Positions 46,366-56,753 of a DNA stretch of 64,000 nt are shown one piece after another (the stretch's first letter is position 1; every line of letters starts with the position of its first letter). The stretch covers positions 106,614,821 through 106,678,820 of the forward strand of contig NC_091123.1 of assembly GCF_040183065.1 (NCBI RefSeq), read 5' to 3'. Under the pieces are notes generated by a model. It saw only the letters and a list, made by a program, of their open reading frames with translations. It was not told where the DNA came from and ran no database searches. Made by a program: the position numbers and the translations under genes. The DNA comes from Periplaneta americana. Lineage: Eukaryota; Arthropoda; Insecta; Blattodea; Blattidae.

Positions 46366-47400
46366 TGTTGTGATTCCTTCACTTGTGCTCCTTGCGAGCC
46401 TCCCTCGACCCTTACTTATTCTCTAGTTTCGACCATCTTAGAGAGAAGATGGTCATCCCTCCCCCACTTTCCACCTTCGCTGTCCTTGTTTGAGAAAGGG
46501 GAGTACGGCTGGCCACCCAGGTAGAAGAAACACATTACTCGCAACAATGACTGGCTACTTTTTCCCTGCCAATATTGCATCATCCTGCCAGTATGGCCAG
46601 TGCACACCCCACGCTTAGTTCAATTTAAACCCGCAAGGCCATGCTGTCATGGAAACTTAGCTCCCACCTTCACTGCCCATCACAACATCACTAGTCGCAT
46701 TACGGAGAGGAGCCATCCACGCCACTTCTATAAAAGGCGAGATTTTACAGTGCTTGAGTCAGAGTTCCTCTCATCTTCAAACCAACAACTCTTCTCCCCT
46801 GATCACTTCAATCCCTCACAATTCTCTCCTACACCATTCCTGGCTTCGACTCCCCACACTCATCCCAGCTTTCTCAACCCTAGTCCTTCCTTCAAACCCC
46901 CTGCAGTGGTTGGAGTTGCGGGTCAACTTTCCGAGCTCGATAATTGCATCCCCCTCCCCCTCGGTAGGAGTCACGGGCCATGTTTACGAGCTCAATAGGT
47001 GAAGGAACCTAGTTCTTACTTCCCTCTTACTCACCACAGCTGACCCTTTTTCGAGCAAGTTTCGTTTCGCTTCTTTCCAGACACTCCCGTTACCCCTCAC
47101 TTATATCTTCCGTCATAGCTTCGTCACATCTTCAACTAGCCTCAACCTGAGTCATAGGAACAAATATTTCAATACTCGAGATTTTATCAACGATACTCCC
47201 GTTTTCCCTGCCCACAACCCAGTGGAGGAACTAATTGTTGGAATAAACGTCTGTATTTGTAACCAGAGTTTTTCCTTTCAACATCATAAAATCACCCCCA
47301 TACACACTTCGACCAACTTTGTCCTGTCACTCCCTTTCCTCACTACACCTGTGACCACAGCATTCAGCAGAAGGACGTCAACGGAGACCAGTGCACGACA
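46366..47400 (+). mobile_element. Candidate solo LTR, 1,035 bp
   Basis: The terminal sequences are TGTTGTG...CACGACA (near-perfect inverted ends, TG...CA). ACTT flanks both sides (46362-46365, 47401-47404), a 4-bp duplication as made by Ty3-type integrases. A TATA box TATAAAAG lies at 46729-46736, and AATAAA at 47242-47247 could end transcripts. The block is distinctly more GC-rich than its neighbours. No internal gag/pol, primer-binding site or second LTR is seen, so it would be a solo LTR. The orientation follows the TATA-to-AATAAA order. Confidence 0.55.
46729..46736 (+). promoter_or_regulatory. TATA box of the candidate solo LTR
   Basis: TATAAAAG in a GC-richer context, followed about 25-30 bp later by GAGTCAGAGTTCC, a plausible start region. 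About 510 bp ahead of an AATAAA signal. Confidence 0.45.
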
Positions 47401-47449
47401 ACTTTTTTTCAGATTGGATGGGTACTTTTTTTCTTTTTTGTTTTGTATA

Positions 47450-47555
47450 GTCAACTGTCCGAAGACAGGTAGGAACCTCAAAAGCAACACCAATAAGACA
47501 TCACAGTGAAGTGATTAAGCAAGGAAATGAGGTAAAGTGGCCAGTTCCTTTCTTC
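47450..47555 (+). repeat. Interspersed repeat family R4, copy 2
   Basis: Matches the - strand copy at 32149-32256: GTCAACTGTCCGAAGACAGG, AACACCAATAAGACATCAC and GTGGCCAGTTCCTTTC. It lies just right of the candidate LTR. Confidence 0.65.
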
Positions 47556-48434
47556 CTCCATTTTATACATCATTCACTAGTAACATATTTCACTAATCAG
47601 ACTTCAGATGTATACAAACAATTGTTCTTCTTCTGACACATATTGTCATGTGAGATGTACTGTACTTTCAGCTCATGTTTCTCCGAAATCAAATTGTACT
47701 TTATTTTTAAATTTATCATTGTTCTGTATTCTCTCCGCAAATCATATTGTATTTTATTTTTAAGTTAACCTCTGCTTTGTATTCTGGATCCTAGTGGTCA
47801 GCTGTAGATGTCTGCCAGATGTCCCAAATTGTGGAAATAGTAGTCAGCAGGGATATCAGTCAGAACCTAAATCAGAGGTGGTATGGCTACTTTTCTTTAG
47901 AAAAAATGCCCTCATGGGCAATATTATCTGTTCTTGAGAATTTATGTTATTTTGTGCTGATATCATAAGCAGATTTCATCTTGTATGAGAGTCATCTCGA
48001 CATTTTGTTTTCATCTTTGTATAGAAAAAGTATCTTTGCTACCCTTCCTTACCATGTCAGATACTATCTGTTTTCCTTAGCATTCTTCTGTTTCATCCTG
48101 CATATTGTATATTTTCGGATCTTGGATGATGTATGGTTGGTTAGCTGGTAGGTATCTAGCTTTCCAGCCAACACCTCCAGATCTACTCTTTTAACAGTGT
48201 GAAAAATTCCATTCGTGAGGTGGAGACTCTAACTGGACAATATGCAATGGGAGAAAATCACTGAGAAAGTGAAAACTTCCATGAAGTTGTATGGTCTAGA
48301 GAAGAGAAAGCTGGAGACTCTTGTGAGATGAAATTCATTACTCTCTATGATAGAATTATAGTTGAAGACGATTGCTACATGAATGAGAAATATTTTTTTC
48401 TAACATTTTCTCTCTCTCTCTCTTTTTTTTTTTT
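47556..48434. other. Sequence without recognised features
   Basis: No family-level coding signal; a CT-rich simple stretch at about 48409-48434. Confidence 0.4.
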
Positions 48435-48515
48435 CATAAAAGAAATTATAAAATAAGTACGAGTAAAGATTTTTTTTTGCATAAAAGAAGTTATAAAATA
48501 AGTACTAGTAAAGAT
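48435..48515. repeat. Two-copy tandem repeat, 45-bp period
   Basis: CATAAAAGAA-TTATAAAATAAGTAC-AGTAAAGAT occurs at 48435-48470 and 48480-48515 with two differences. Confidence 0.8.
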
Positions 48516-48744
48516 ATAACAGTGATGGTAAATTTTGTTCTTCTCTATGACATACACATACTTGCAAAATTTCATCAACTTATCTAATAAAACTGTACGA
48601 GTTATCAGGGAACAGTTTCCAAAAGTTCAAGTTACAAAAGTGGACATACATTTTTTACACAGAAGTAAAATTACCAATAAATTCTTAAATGCTTAGAGCA
48701 TTGATGTAGAGAGTTTAGAAATAGCTACTTTGATCACACTCATT

Positions 48745-48900
48745 TATTTATTTAAACCTCACCACCAACAGAAGCAAGCTTCCAATTATAGGTGGCTTAC
48801 ATTGATACAATTTATATACAAAGTACATAATAGTAGAAAAACAAGCAGTACAACGAAAAAATTAAACATAATGGATGCTAAAATATAATACTACAGTTAA
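48745..48900 (-). repeat. Possible LINE 3' UTR remnant
   Basis: TTATTTATTTAAACCTCACC, CAATTATAGGTGGCTTACAT and TACAATTTATATACAAAGTA resemble 3' tails of arthropod LINEs on the - strand. No coding part is attached. Confidence 0.35.
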
Positions 48901-49234
48901 TATTAGTGGGAAAAACTGGATAATACCCATGGCAGAGCAATGTCGATAGTCGACGTTACTCGCTGGCCACTAGTTACTGGGCCGTACCGAGCCTTGTCAA
49001 ACAGAAGACAATCGAAATGGTGGTAGTAAAATTCGCGACTATATTCTTAAATAAATCACTCTATTAGTCAAGTGCAAGATTTATGCAGTACGACGACGAT
49101 GTTTTGAATGCACTAAAAGAAAATGCTTATGTAGTAAGATCTTAAAGTAGGTTATGACAACGAAATAAAGAGGAAAAAGGTGTGATTCACGGAATATCAT
49201 ATAAATAACGGAAAGTAAATTTCCGGTTAATGTT

Positions 49235-49747
49235 GTTTTCTAATGCCAGGCATTTGACAGTAAAGTCATTTGACCTCTTGCACTCCAATATTTTTCAAAG
49301 ATATTGTCATAGTTAGCCACTGACGCACAGATTTTGAGATGTTCTGAATCCATTTCTTGATTTGAGTTGCACAATGGACAGTTAGGAGACTGATATATTC
49401 CAATTCTATGCAGATGCTTGGCCAAACAGTCATGGCCTGTTGCCAATCTAAATGCAGCTACAGACGATTTGCGTGGTAAATCGGGAATCAGCTGTGGATT
49501 ATGATGCAGAGAGTTCCATTTTTTCCCTTGAGATTGTGTTATCAAATTTTGTTTGTTGAAGTCTAAGTATGTAGATTCAATCAATCTTTTCACAGAGGAA
49601 TACGTAGATTTAGTAACAGGTCTGTAAGTAGCAGTGCTGCCCTTCTTTGCTAAAGCATCTGCATTCTCGTTTCCCAGGATTCCACAATGGGATGGTATCC
49701 ATTGGAATACAATTCTTTTATTGAGTGTTATTAGTTGAGAGAGTTGA
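49235..49747 (-). mobile_element. 5'-truncated LINE family C with 9-bp target duplication
   Basis: The - strand keeps the end of an RNase H domain (IVFQWIPSHCGILGNENADA, LAKKGSTATYRP) and the C-terminal tail GHDCLAKHLHRIGIYQSPNC with CPLCNSNQEMDSEHLKIC (CCHC type), ending SNAWH at 49240. The 3' sequence TTAGAAAACAAC is shared with 33554 and 34470. GTTAATGTT flanks it (49226-49234 and 49748-49756). Confidence 0.82.
49240..49747 (-). pseudogene. LINE family C RNase H end and C-terminal domain
   Basis: Coding remnant of the truncated LINE: the last RNase H Asp region (GNENADALAKK) followed by a linker and a CCHC-type knuckle near 49430-49330. The open 117-codon piece starts at 49593; the upstream part reads in the same frame without an interruption I can see, so the fragment is short but not visibly mutated. 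Alone it has no function. Confidence 0.75.
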
Positions 49748-49756
49748 GTTAATGTT

Positions 49757-50800
49757 CACCAAAGCATAAGTACGTGATTATGACTATACTATATAACGTC
49801 CTTGATTATGACTGCTTTGCAGTTTTATTTGTGTCCTAGAGAAAATACCTAGCCTTTTACAAAAAAAAAAAAAAAACTCTTACGGCCATGAAATTATTCA
49901 CCGCTTTAATTATATTACCATCTATCAATATTACGAAACAAAAACTGTCATAAAGGCCATGACCGACTAGAAACATCGATACCGAAGAGATAAATCCATT
50001 TGGCCGTGATGAAACAAAAGAAAATGCGAGAGAGATTTTAGTTCGAGATAAAATGGGCACACAGTTTTGATGACCATACTGTTAGTAACTGGAGATCTGT
50101 CTTAATCTTCTATGTAGAAATGTCATCCAATCAAATTGGTGGTCCAGGGAAAAATCATTGCAATAGATGAGAATAACAGTGGTGCTATCTCTCAGTAATG
50201 TCCAGAACGAAGGAGGTAGAGAGAAAAAGAAACAAATTTCTTCTTCTAACAACACCATAGACCAAAATCATGTTCTTATGTTGGCAACATTGTGTATGTA
50301 GTTAAATTTGGTGGTGAACATAACGGCACAGTTCAAAGCTACTGTGGTAATTCTCCAGTATAGCACAGAAATTATTTCAAAATTAGAGTAAAAACATTAT
50401 AATACACTTATTCATAATTTAAATACCCAAGGAAATATAGTTCTTTTTAATATTGCATGAAATTTTTTAATTGATAAACTGAAATCTAATTGAGAATCAC
50501 AGTTTAAAGACAGAGCGTTGTTAAGTATTATACATAACAAACAATGGAGAGTTCTTGAAGAAAACAATTCTAGGAATTGGAATAACAAAAGGTTGCCTAT
50601 GATGTAATCCTGTTCTTTTTACATTGAACTGAAGTAATTTAAGAAAATCATAGTTATTCAATATACCATTAACAGTCTTATATAGTAAAATTTGGCTATT
50701 TAATAATTGTCTAGATTTTAAGGTTTTATAATTAAATTAAAAAAGTAACATTTTGCTTTTCATAACTAATTAATTACTGTATTTGTTTAAAATAACGAAG
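49757..50800. other. AT-rich sequence, nothing recognised
   Basis: No recognisable coding or repeat partner. Confidence 0.4.
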
Positions 50801-51020
50801 AGAATGTACCTGAATTTTAGAGCACTTGTTCAAAATGTCCTCCATTATGTTCCATACACATATGGTACACTCACTGGAGCTCATCCTCCCTAATGTTACC
50901 TATGTATCAAACATGTTATTTCATTCTTGAGAGTTTCCAGGGCAGGCCATTGTCCTCTACTTATTACTCTATCATCAAAAGTTTCACTGATGGTGTCATC
51001 TTGCTGAAAAATTCATGATT
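50801..51020 (-). pseudogene. Tc1/mariner-like transposase C-terminal relic
   Basis: The - strand reads FFQQDDTISETFDDRVISRG then QWPALETLK, and near 50830 EHNGGHFEQVL in another frame. QQD...DDRVISRG is the catalytic neighbourhood seen also in the 37343 and 42277 elements. Heavily decayed. Confidence 0.5.
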
Positions 51021-51079
51021 TTTTTCTTACCTCATGAGAAGTTGTGAAAATGGTCGCAAAATGTTGTTCACGTACTTAC

Positions 51080-51328
51080 AAATGGCTTTTAAGGAACCTG
51101 GAGGTTCAATGCCGCCCTCACATAAGCCCGCCATCAGTCCCTATCCTGAGCAAGATTAATCCAGTCCCTACCATCATATCCCACCTCCCTCAAATCCATT
51201 TTAATATTATCCTCCCATCTACGTCTCGGCCTCCCCAAAGGTCTTTTTCCCTCCAGTCTCCCAACTAACACACTATATGCATTTCTGGATTCGCCCATAC
51301 ATGCTACATGCCCTGCCCATCTCAAGGA
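51080..51328 (-). pseudogene. LINE family D 3' end (RT C-terminal tail)
   Basis: The - strand encodes MRWAGHVACMGESRNAYSVL, GRLEGKRPLGRPRRRWEDNI and KMDLREVGYDGRDWINLAQD, then DRD...MAG and a leucine-rich end. It is the same family as the 91-nt copy at 36224. The C-terminal tail of LINE reverse transcriptases commonly reads like this in insects. It is broken on its right by the mariner at 51331. Confidence 0.8.
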
Positions 51329-51330
51329 TG

Positions 51331-52240
51331 GATCAGAAAGTAATGCATAATAATTAAAAAAAGTTTACTAGGTAAACAAAAATAAAAAATACACAAATGA
51401 ACTCACATATTTTAGCTACATAGGCGCTAAGTTTCTCAACACATTTCTCCTATCATGATACCAATTTCAGTATACTCTCTTCATAGAAGTCCGTTCGGTT
51501 GGAGTATAATCATCAGCGGAAAGTTGATTGCACTTCTGCATCAGTTGCAAAGCGATGGCCGACCAGGAATTTTTTCATGGAACCAAACAGATGAAAGTCC
51601 GACAGTGCAAGGTCTGGACTGTATGGTGGATGCTGGAGCACCTCCCAACCAAATGTGTTTTCTTATGAACAGAAGCTGCAACATGGGGCAAGCATTGTCA
51701 TGAAGAAGTTTGACATTGTCAGCATTAATGTTACGGCGTTTGTCACGAAGGGCACAATGCTACTTTACCAGTGTTTGAATGTAGGCTGTAGCATTCACAG
51801 TGGTCCCATGTTTAGCAAAGTCCACCAACAAAACACCATGCATATCCCAGAACACTGTCACAAGCACTTTCTTAGCAGATAGAGTCACTTTGAATTTTTT
51901 ATTTACTGGGAAGCACTCCATAGAGGCCTGCTTTGTTTCGGGCTTGTAGTGGTACGCCCAGAACTCATCACCAGTGACAATTCCTTTCAGAAAGTCATGC
52001 CCTTCTGCAGTGTAATGCCTGCAGTGGTCCAAGCATGTCATCATTCGTTGGCCCTTGACAATGTAAAGTGTCAGTAGAACTGTGTGCCAGCTTAGTACAA
52101 CTGACAAAGAAATCCTACACACTGTATTCTTTGTCAGACTTAAAAAAGATCAGAAAAACCCAATACACAGTGGGAGACACAGCAACATCGTGATTCAATA
52201 AATATGCTGATAACTTATGTTTGATTCACTCTGTATATAT
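51331..52240 (-). mobile_element. Mariner relic
   Basis: The - strand contains the mariner catalytic core: DFLKGIVTGDEFWAYHYKPE (first Asp), VTVFWDMHGVLLVDFAKHGT, NADNVKLLHDNACP (second Asp), YSPDLALSDFHLFGSMKKFL out of frame (third Asp), VGHRFATDAEVQ. GGATCAGAAAGTAATGCATA at 51329-51350 is the likely 3' terminus. The N-terminal HTH part is missing or unrecognisable, so the 5' boundary is approximate. Frameshifts near 51680 and stops near 51520. Confidence 0.78.
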
Positions 52241-52467
52241 GACGTCTTTTTATACTTCATGTATTTTCTTTTAAAAATTGAAAGCTTACATTTAGTTTTG
52301 GTGATATCTGATGTTTCATGATTGGTGTTCAATTATGTAGTTATCATTACTGTTATCATTGATATTGTTACCTGGTATAGTTTATAAGCATACAAGATAT
52401 GTCCCAACTTCTTTCATTCAGTATTTCCTTGATATCGTTACGGGTCTTTAATTCTCCTAACTGTCAC

Positions 52468-52721
52468 CCTAGATCATATATGTAACAGAGAACTCCTCGC
52501 TACGTTAAAATCGGCAGCACTTTGAAGAAAACAACTGCCAGGATCACCACCTGTCCGGCGTAAACGAACACGAGATGGCAGCACAGTTGCTAATGCAATT
52601 CAAATGGGAATTACGACGTGACTCCTTATGTAACAACTAGATGGCAGCGTAGTAAAGCTGACAAAAGTTGTTAACCTCAAAGCCTATAAGCCAGACACAT
52701 CTGTTACATATATGATCTAGG
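52468..52721. mobile_element. 254-bp MITE with two CTCF-like motifs
   Basis: Terminal inverted repeats CCTAGATCATATATGTAACA (both ends, perfect over about 21 bp), with a 7-bp direct repeat CTGTCAC at 52461-52467 and 52722-52728. Inside are CAACTAGATGGCAG (52634-52647) and ACACGAGATGGCAG (52568-52581), which fit the CTCF core CCASYAGRKGGCRS at 13 and 12 of 14 positions. No coding. Superfamily unassigned. Confidence 0.75.
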
Positions 52722-52728
52722 CTGTCAC

Positions 52729-53145
52729 AAATCAACACGCAGTTTACAAGATGCAGTGTCTGGTCGTTATTAAGTACTCTATTGTTACATTCCGAAGTCT
52801 TACGAACCAGGGTTAAAAACTCTCCTAATTGATATTGTATCCATTTTAAATACAGTGTCATTATTAACTTTTAGTACATATAAATCCAGGCTCTAGTTAT
52901 CATCATCACTTTCATCAATCTAAGATACTACTGATTAAATTACTAAATGGCCGAAACAGATTTTGAATTACAGATAGGAGAGATGACCTTTAAACAGACG
53001 CATTAATATTGTTTTGAATGATTATTTAATTCCTTTGTCTTGCAACTGAAATAGTAAGCTTGGAGAAGAGGCACTATGTAGGATTAACTTGACCAATCAT
53101 AAGGAAGTATCACTTATGAATATTATGTGCTTTTGCTGATGAGGC
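52729..53145. other. Sequence with an isolated hAT-like terminus
   Basis: AAATCCAGGCTCTA ending at 52895, followed by GTTATCAT, resembles the right end and target duplication of the hATs at 25765 and 63069, but no left end was found. Otherwise nothing recognised. Confidence 0.35.
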
Positions 53146-53304
53146 CAGTCCAACATTGTGAAACGAGTGGGCTTGGGTTCAAATCCTGGTTGAGGTTTTT
53201 TCTGGAGTTTTCTCTCGATCCATTAGGTGCAAATGCTGGGTAGCTTTTGGCTCTGGACCCTGTATTCATTTCGCTGGCATTATCACCATCTCATTCAGAT
53301 GCTA
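53146..53304 (+). mobile_element. SINE family 1, internally deleted copy
   Basis: B-box-like GGGTTCAAATCCTGG is joined directly to TTGAGGTTTTTTCTGGAGTT, so the GGGACAAGTTACCTGG segment is missing, probably by recombination between CCTGGTT repeats. The body AGGTGCAAATGCTGGGTAGC and TTTCGCTGGCATTATCACC follow. The 3' end is truncated. Confidence 0.75.
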
Positions 53305-53639
53305 CCTTCCTTCTTTCTCACCCGGCCTAGGGACCAGCTATGGCGAAGTTAATACATGCTACGATCTTATATACATACTATATAACATAGCATACTAATA
53401 ATGTGCAGGAGTTATAATTAATGCGTATGAAAATAATTTACTTTTATTATGCATGAAATTACAGAGGGCATATCCCGGAAATTACTCCTATAGAATTGCA
53501 TTCTATTATCATACAAAATATGAATATAAGACCTTTAGCAAATTTATTCATAAATTTTAAAAAATAAAATTTTAACAAACTTAAAATGATAGTTATTATA
53601 AAACCAACATTATCCAATAAATAATAAAATTATAAAAAT
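53305..53639. other. AT-rich sequence, nothing recognised
   Basis: No coding or repeat partner. Confidence 0.4.
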
Positions 53640-54445
53640 ATGTTAATCTGAGTCACTACTATTGCTGTTGCTGCTGTCTTCACCCAAATTGATAACAAAT
53701 CTAGCCACTTCCTCTTCTATTAATCCGTCCTTCTCTCTATGTTCTGCCTCTAGCTTCTGTACATGTTCACACTTTTTTTTTTCCATACATCACTTGTTAT
53801 TGATGAAATAGCATCTTCTGTGATAGTTTATATCTCGCTTAAACTACAGTTTTTGTTTTTACTTGCAACTTTTTGTTTTACCAAACCCCTACTAAGGTCG
53901 CAATGATATGGTGGCAGTCGCAACACTGTATGACTGTGTCCGTGGAGGAGGCGGTCACCTATATAAGTCGGCTCAAGTTTATTCCTTTTCACAATTTCAA
54001 CAATTCTGTTTTTGTCATATCTTCCTCAAAGGTTATATCATTCTTTAAATACACAATATACTTTCCTTCTCTGCAATATTTCGCAATTTTTCTTAAATAA
54101 CTGGCCCTCCATGCTACAATATCATTTCTTTCAATCAAAATATATCTTGTATTTCTACATTTTTAAACCTAAATCCCATGTCTCGAATCATTTTCCATAG
54201 CGTTTCTCTCCCATCTTGGAAACTTATTGCTTTTCTCGCAACCTTCAGGAATTTCTTTAATGTCAAAACTTCTTTCTGCATGGTATAAAATTCTTGTATC
54301 GTTCTTCTTAAAATACATCGGTCCATATCATCTACCAGAATTAAAGGTTTCCTTGGTCTGTTCTTCCCTGGTGATTCTAGCTTTTCAGCTCCTGTACAGA
54401 CTTCCTCTCTCCTGATTTTCTTTATTAGGTGCTTTGACCTGCCTA
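53640..54445 (-). pseudogene. IS630/Tc1-like transposase relic with internal deletion
   Basis: - strand, from 54440: KHLIKKIRREEVCTGAEKLE, RPRKPLILVDDMDRCILRRT, IQEFYTMQKEVLTLKKFLKV, GRETLWKMIRDMGFRFKNVE. Out of frame follow LPPYHCDL near 53900 and finally KCEHVQKLEAEHREKDGLIE, EEVARFVINLGEDSSNSNSS near 53770-53645. The (H/F)ERC-x-(V/I)RR...GFR(W/F)K...PPYHCDL arrangement is that of an insect IS630/Tc1-type family. The catalytic middle is lost. The acidic Ser/Asn tail ends at a stop near 53646. Confidence 0.55.
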
Positions 54446-55140
54446 TATAAATTACATAAAAATGTTGTATTATATTAGTATTAGTTAAGTAAGTAATTCT
54501 AATACATAATCAATTAAAATAAAATAAGCCTCACCTGTGATCGCAGCTGTTCTTATCATTGCTGATTTATAGGAAACAGATAGTGACCTGTTTGTTTCTC
54601 TTCATCACAAAATGCTATTACTTGCTTAATATTTCTTTCACCACTCTGTGCTACAGTATTCATGTTGAGTTGACAAAACTGGACTGCAAGTGCAAATAAA
54701 CTGTCCCGCAAGAAAGCTCAAAATTGTGAGTAGTGGGGGAGAGAAAGGAAGAGAGATAGGAATGTAGGGAGAGAAATGAATTACCGAGGCTGAGAAGGAA
54801 TTAGGGTTCATTTCGCATATCTTACAGGGGCACAAATCCGATGGTCTGATAATATCTGCTGTAATTTCTTTTCTTATAGTGGCAAAAAAATTAGGACTTA
54901 ATTCTTTTCCCACACTCTCTGACATCCATATTTGTTTATGTTAATTATTTTACTACGGAACCTTTCCCATTTAATAAACTTTCATTTGGGGCAAGAATGA
55001 AGTTTCTAGCTCAATTCTAGGCTTTGTTTCCTCTCTTTTTGAAGTTTTAAAAATGTAGTAAAAAACAGTTTCGAGAAAAAAAAAAAGGAAAGAAAATCTA
55101 CATTAATATTTTGTTATGAAATTCTACTTGATATGCTCAG
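54446..55140. other. Sequence with a weak frame, nothing recognised
   Basis: A - strand frame at 54925-54638 begins MSESVGKELSPNFFATIRKE, then PSDLCPCKICEMNPNSF; it could be the N-terminus of the preceding relic, but this is a guess. Confidence 0.3.
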
Positions 55141-55421
55141 AATGCACCTTCTCCATAAGTAGGAAGTTTTTTGTCCTTTTTCAGCTTTCTTCTTGTTCAG
55201 AGATACCACCTCTTTTGTTTTGTTCAGGTGTGCACTGTTTTCACACTTATCAGCATTTGTCACTCCCATTTTGGTGTAGGCTACTTTTCTGATGTTATGC
55301 CCATCATCTTCACGATTTCTGCTTCTACTTTATTGCCACAATTGAAGTGACAAACAGCATCCATAACCCCCAGTTTGAGTGTCAACAGGCCCATGCATGT
55401 GCCTTTCGGACACCTACACTA

Positions 55422-56753
55422 CGAGGCCTGTCTAAAAAGTATCCGATCTTAAATTTTCCCGCGCAAAGTAGTGATTCTAAGGCGGCGCCACTGTGCACGG
55501 TGGAAGGAGGAACCGTAATGCGCATGCTTGAATTTTTTCACCGCATTCGTTTGTGCCAGTCACTGGCTGGTGGTCGCCAAGTAAGGTGCTGTTCTAAGTG
55601 TTTGTCGGATTTAGTTTTCTCGCAAGATGACTGAACGAATTGAGCAAAGATACTGCATCAAATTTTGTCAAAAGCTTGGTGATTCTCAAAGTCAAACAAT
55701 TCGTAAGATTCAGCAGGTGTTTGGGGAAGATGCGATGGGTGTAACACAAATTAAGGAATGGTTCAACCGATTCAAAGATGGCCGCACATCAGCGGAGAGT
55801 GAGCAGCGTTGTGGCAGGCCCCAAACTGCTCGGAGTGCAGCTGTTGTTGAGAGGGTGCGAAATTTGGTGATGACAGATCGTCATTTGACCGTGCGGGAGA
55901 TTGCCGAAGAGGTTGGAGTGAGTAAAGATTCTGCACATGCAATTTTGCGTGATGATTTGAACATGAACCGAGTGGCTGCGAAATTCGTGCCCAAGTTGTT
56001 GTCCCCGGAACAAAAGGACCTCCGTCGTGACGTTGCACAGGACCTTCTGGACACCGCCAACACTGATCCTGGGTTTCTGAACACCGTGATAACTGGAGAT
56101 GAGTCATGGGTGTACAGGTACGACCCAGAAACAAAAAGACAGTCGTCGCAATGGAAGCATCCCGAGTCTCCAAGGCCGAAGAAAGCGCGGCAGGTGCGAA
56201 ACAAAATCAAGGTGATGCTGACTGTTTTCTTTGATGTCCGTGGAACTGTGCATCATGAATACGCACCGGAAGGACAAACGGTGACAAAGGAGTACTATCA
56301 CGATGTACTGCGGCGACTCCGTGATGCAGTTCGGCGCAAAAGACCAGACATGTGGACTGCGAACAACTGGCACTTGCATCACGACAACGCCCCCGCATAT
56401 TCATCCCAATTGATCCACACTTTCTTGGACAAACATGGAATTACAACCGTTCGCCAACCTCCCTACTCTCCAGACCTGGCTCCTTGCGACTTCTGGTTGT
56501 TTCCAAAATTGAAGACACCACTGAAAGGATCCCGTTTTGAGAGTAGAGAAGAGATAATGCGGAACGCGACGACAGAGCTGAACACCATTCCAAAAGAAGA
56601 CTTCCAGAGGTGTTTCCGGCAGTGGAAGGATCGGTGGGCTAAGTGTGTGCAAGCACAAGGGGCCTACTTTGAAGGGGATTAGGGTCCCAACCCCATCAGG
56701 TATTTGAAATATTTTTTCTGGCTAAAGGTCGGATACTTTTTAGACAGGCCTCG
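55422..56753 (+). mobile_element. Structurally intact mariner, 1,332 bp
   Basis: TA target duplication at 55420-55421 and 56754-56755. The terminal inverted repeats start CGAGGCCTGTCTAAAAAGTA and are identical over about 25 bp on both ends. A single open transposase frame (55627-56682) fills the interior, with a 205-bp 5' leader and a 71-bp 3' segment. Length, ends, duplication and ORF all match an autonomous DD34D mariner. Its coding part is markedly more GC-rich than the flanks. Confidence 0.93.
55627..56682 (+). CDS. mariner transposase, DD34D, apparently intact
   Basis: 351 residues. The N-terminal paired-like HTH region includes TIRKIQQVFGEDAMG near 24 and QIKEWFNRFKDGRTSAE near 41; the second HTH has LTVREIAEEVGVSKDSAHAI near 87. 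A FVPKLLS linker (near 120) stands in for the common WVPHEL. The catalytic triad is Asp158 (TGDESWVYRYDPETK), Asp253 (HHDNAPAYSS) and Asp288 (YSPDLAPCDFWLF), with exactly 34 residues between the last two. No stop or frameshift. The Met at 55627 is followed directly by the family-like TERIEQRYCIKFC. It should act in the nucleus on its own ends. Confidence 0.93.
   Translation: MTERIEQRYCIKFCQKLGDSQSQTIRKIQQVFGEDAMGVTQIKEWFNRFKDGRTSAESEQRCGRPQTARSAAVVERVRNLVMTDRHLTVREIAEEVGVSKDSAHAILRDDLNMNRVAAKFVPKLLSPEQKDLRRDVAQDLLDTANTDPGFLNTVITGDESWVYRYDPETKRQSSQWKHPESPRPKKARQVRNKIKVMLTVFFDVRGTVHHEYAPEGQTVTKEYYHDVLRRLRDAVRRKRPDMWTANNWHLHHDNAPAYSSQLIHTFLDKHGITTVRQPPYSPDLAPCDFWLFPKLKTPLKGSRFESREEIMRNATTELNTIPKEDFQRCFRQWKDRWAKCVQAQGAYFEGD

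Noticed and set aside
46600-47002. 132- and 82-codon Pro/Ser-rich frames
   Set aside because: They overlap each other inside the candidate LTR and have no start context or domain; better explained by LTR composition.
51455-51882. + strand frames of 75-82 codons
   Set aside because: Antisense shadows of the mariner catalytic core on the - strand.
52881-52903. Right end of another hAT
   Set aside because: Terminus and GTTATCAT look right, but no left end or transposase was found, so it is not called as an element.
55772-56658. Antisense frames across the mariner transposase
   Set aside because: Complementary to an intact DD34D transposase; a consequence of its GC-rich codons.
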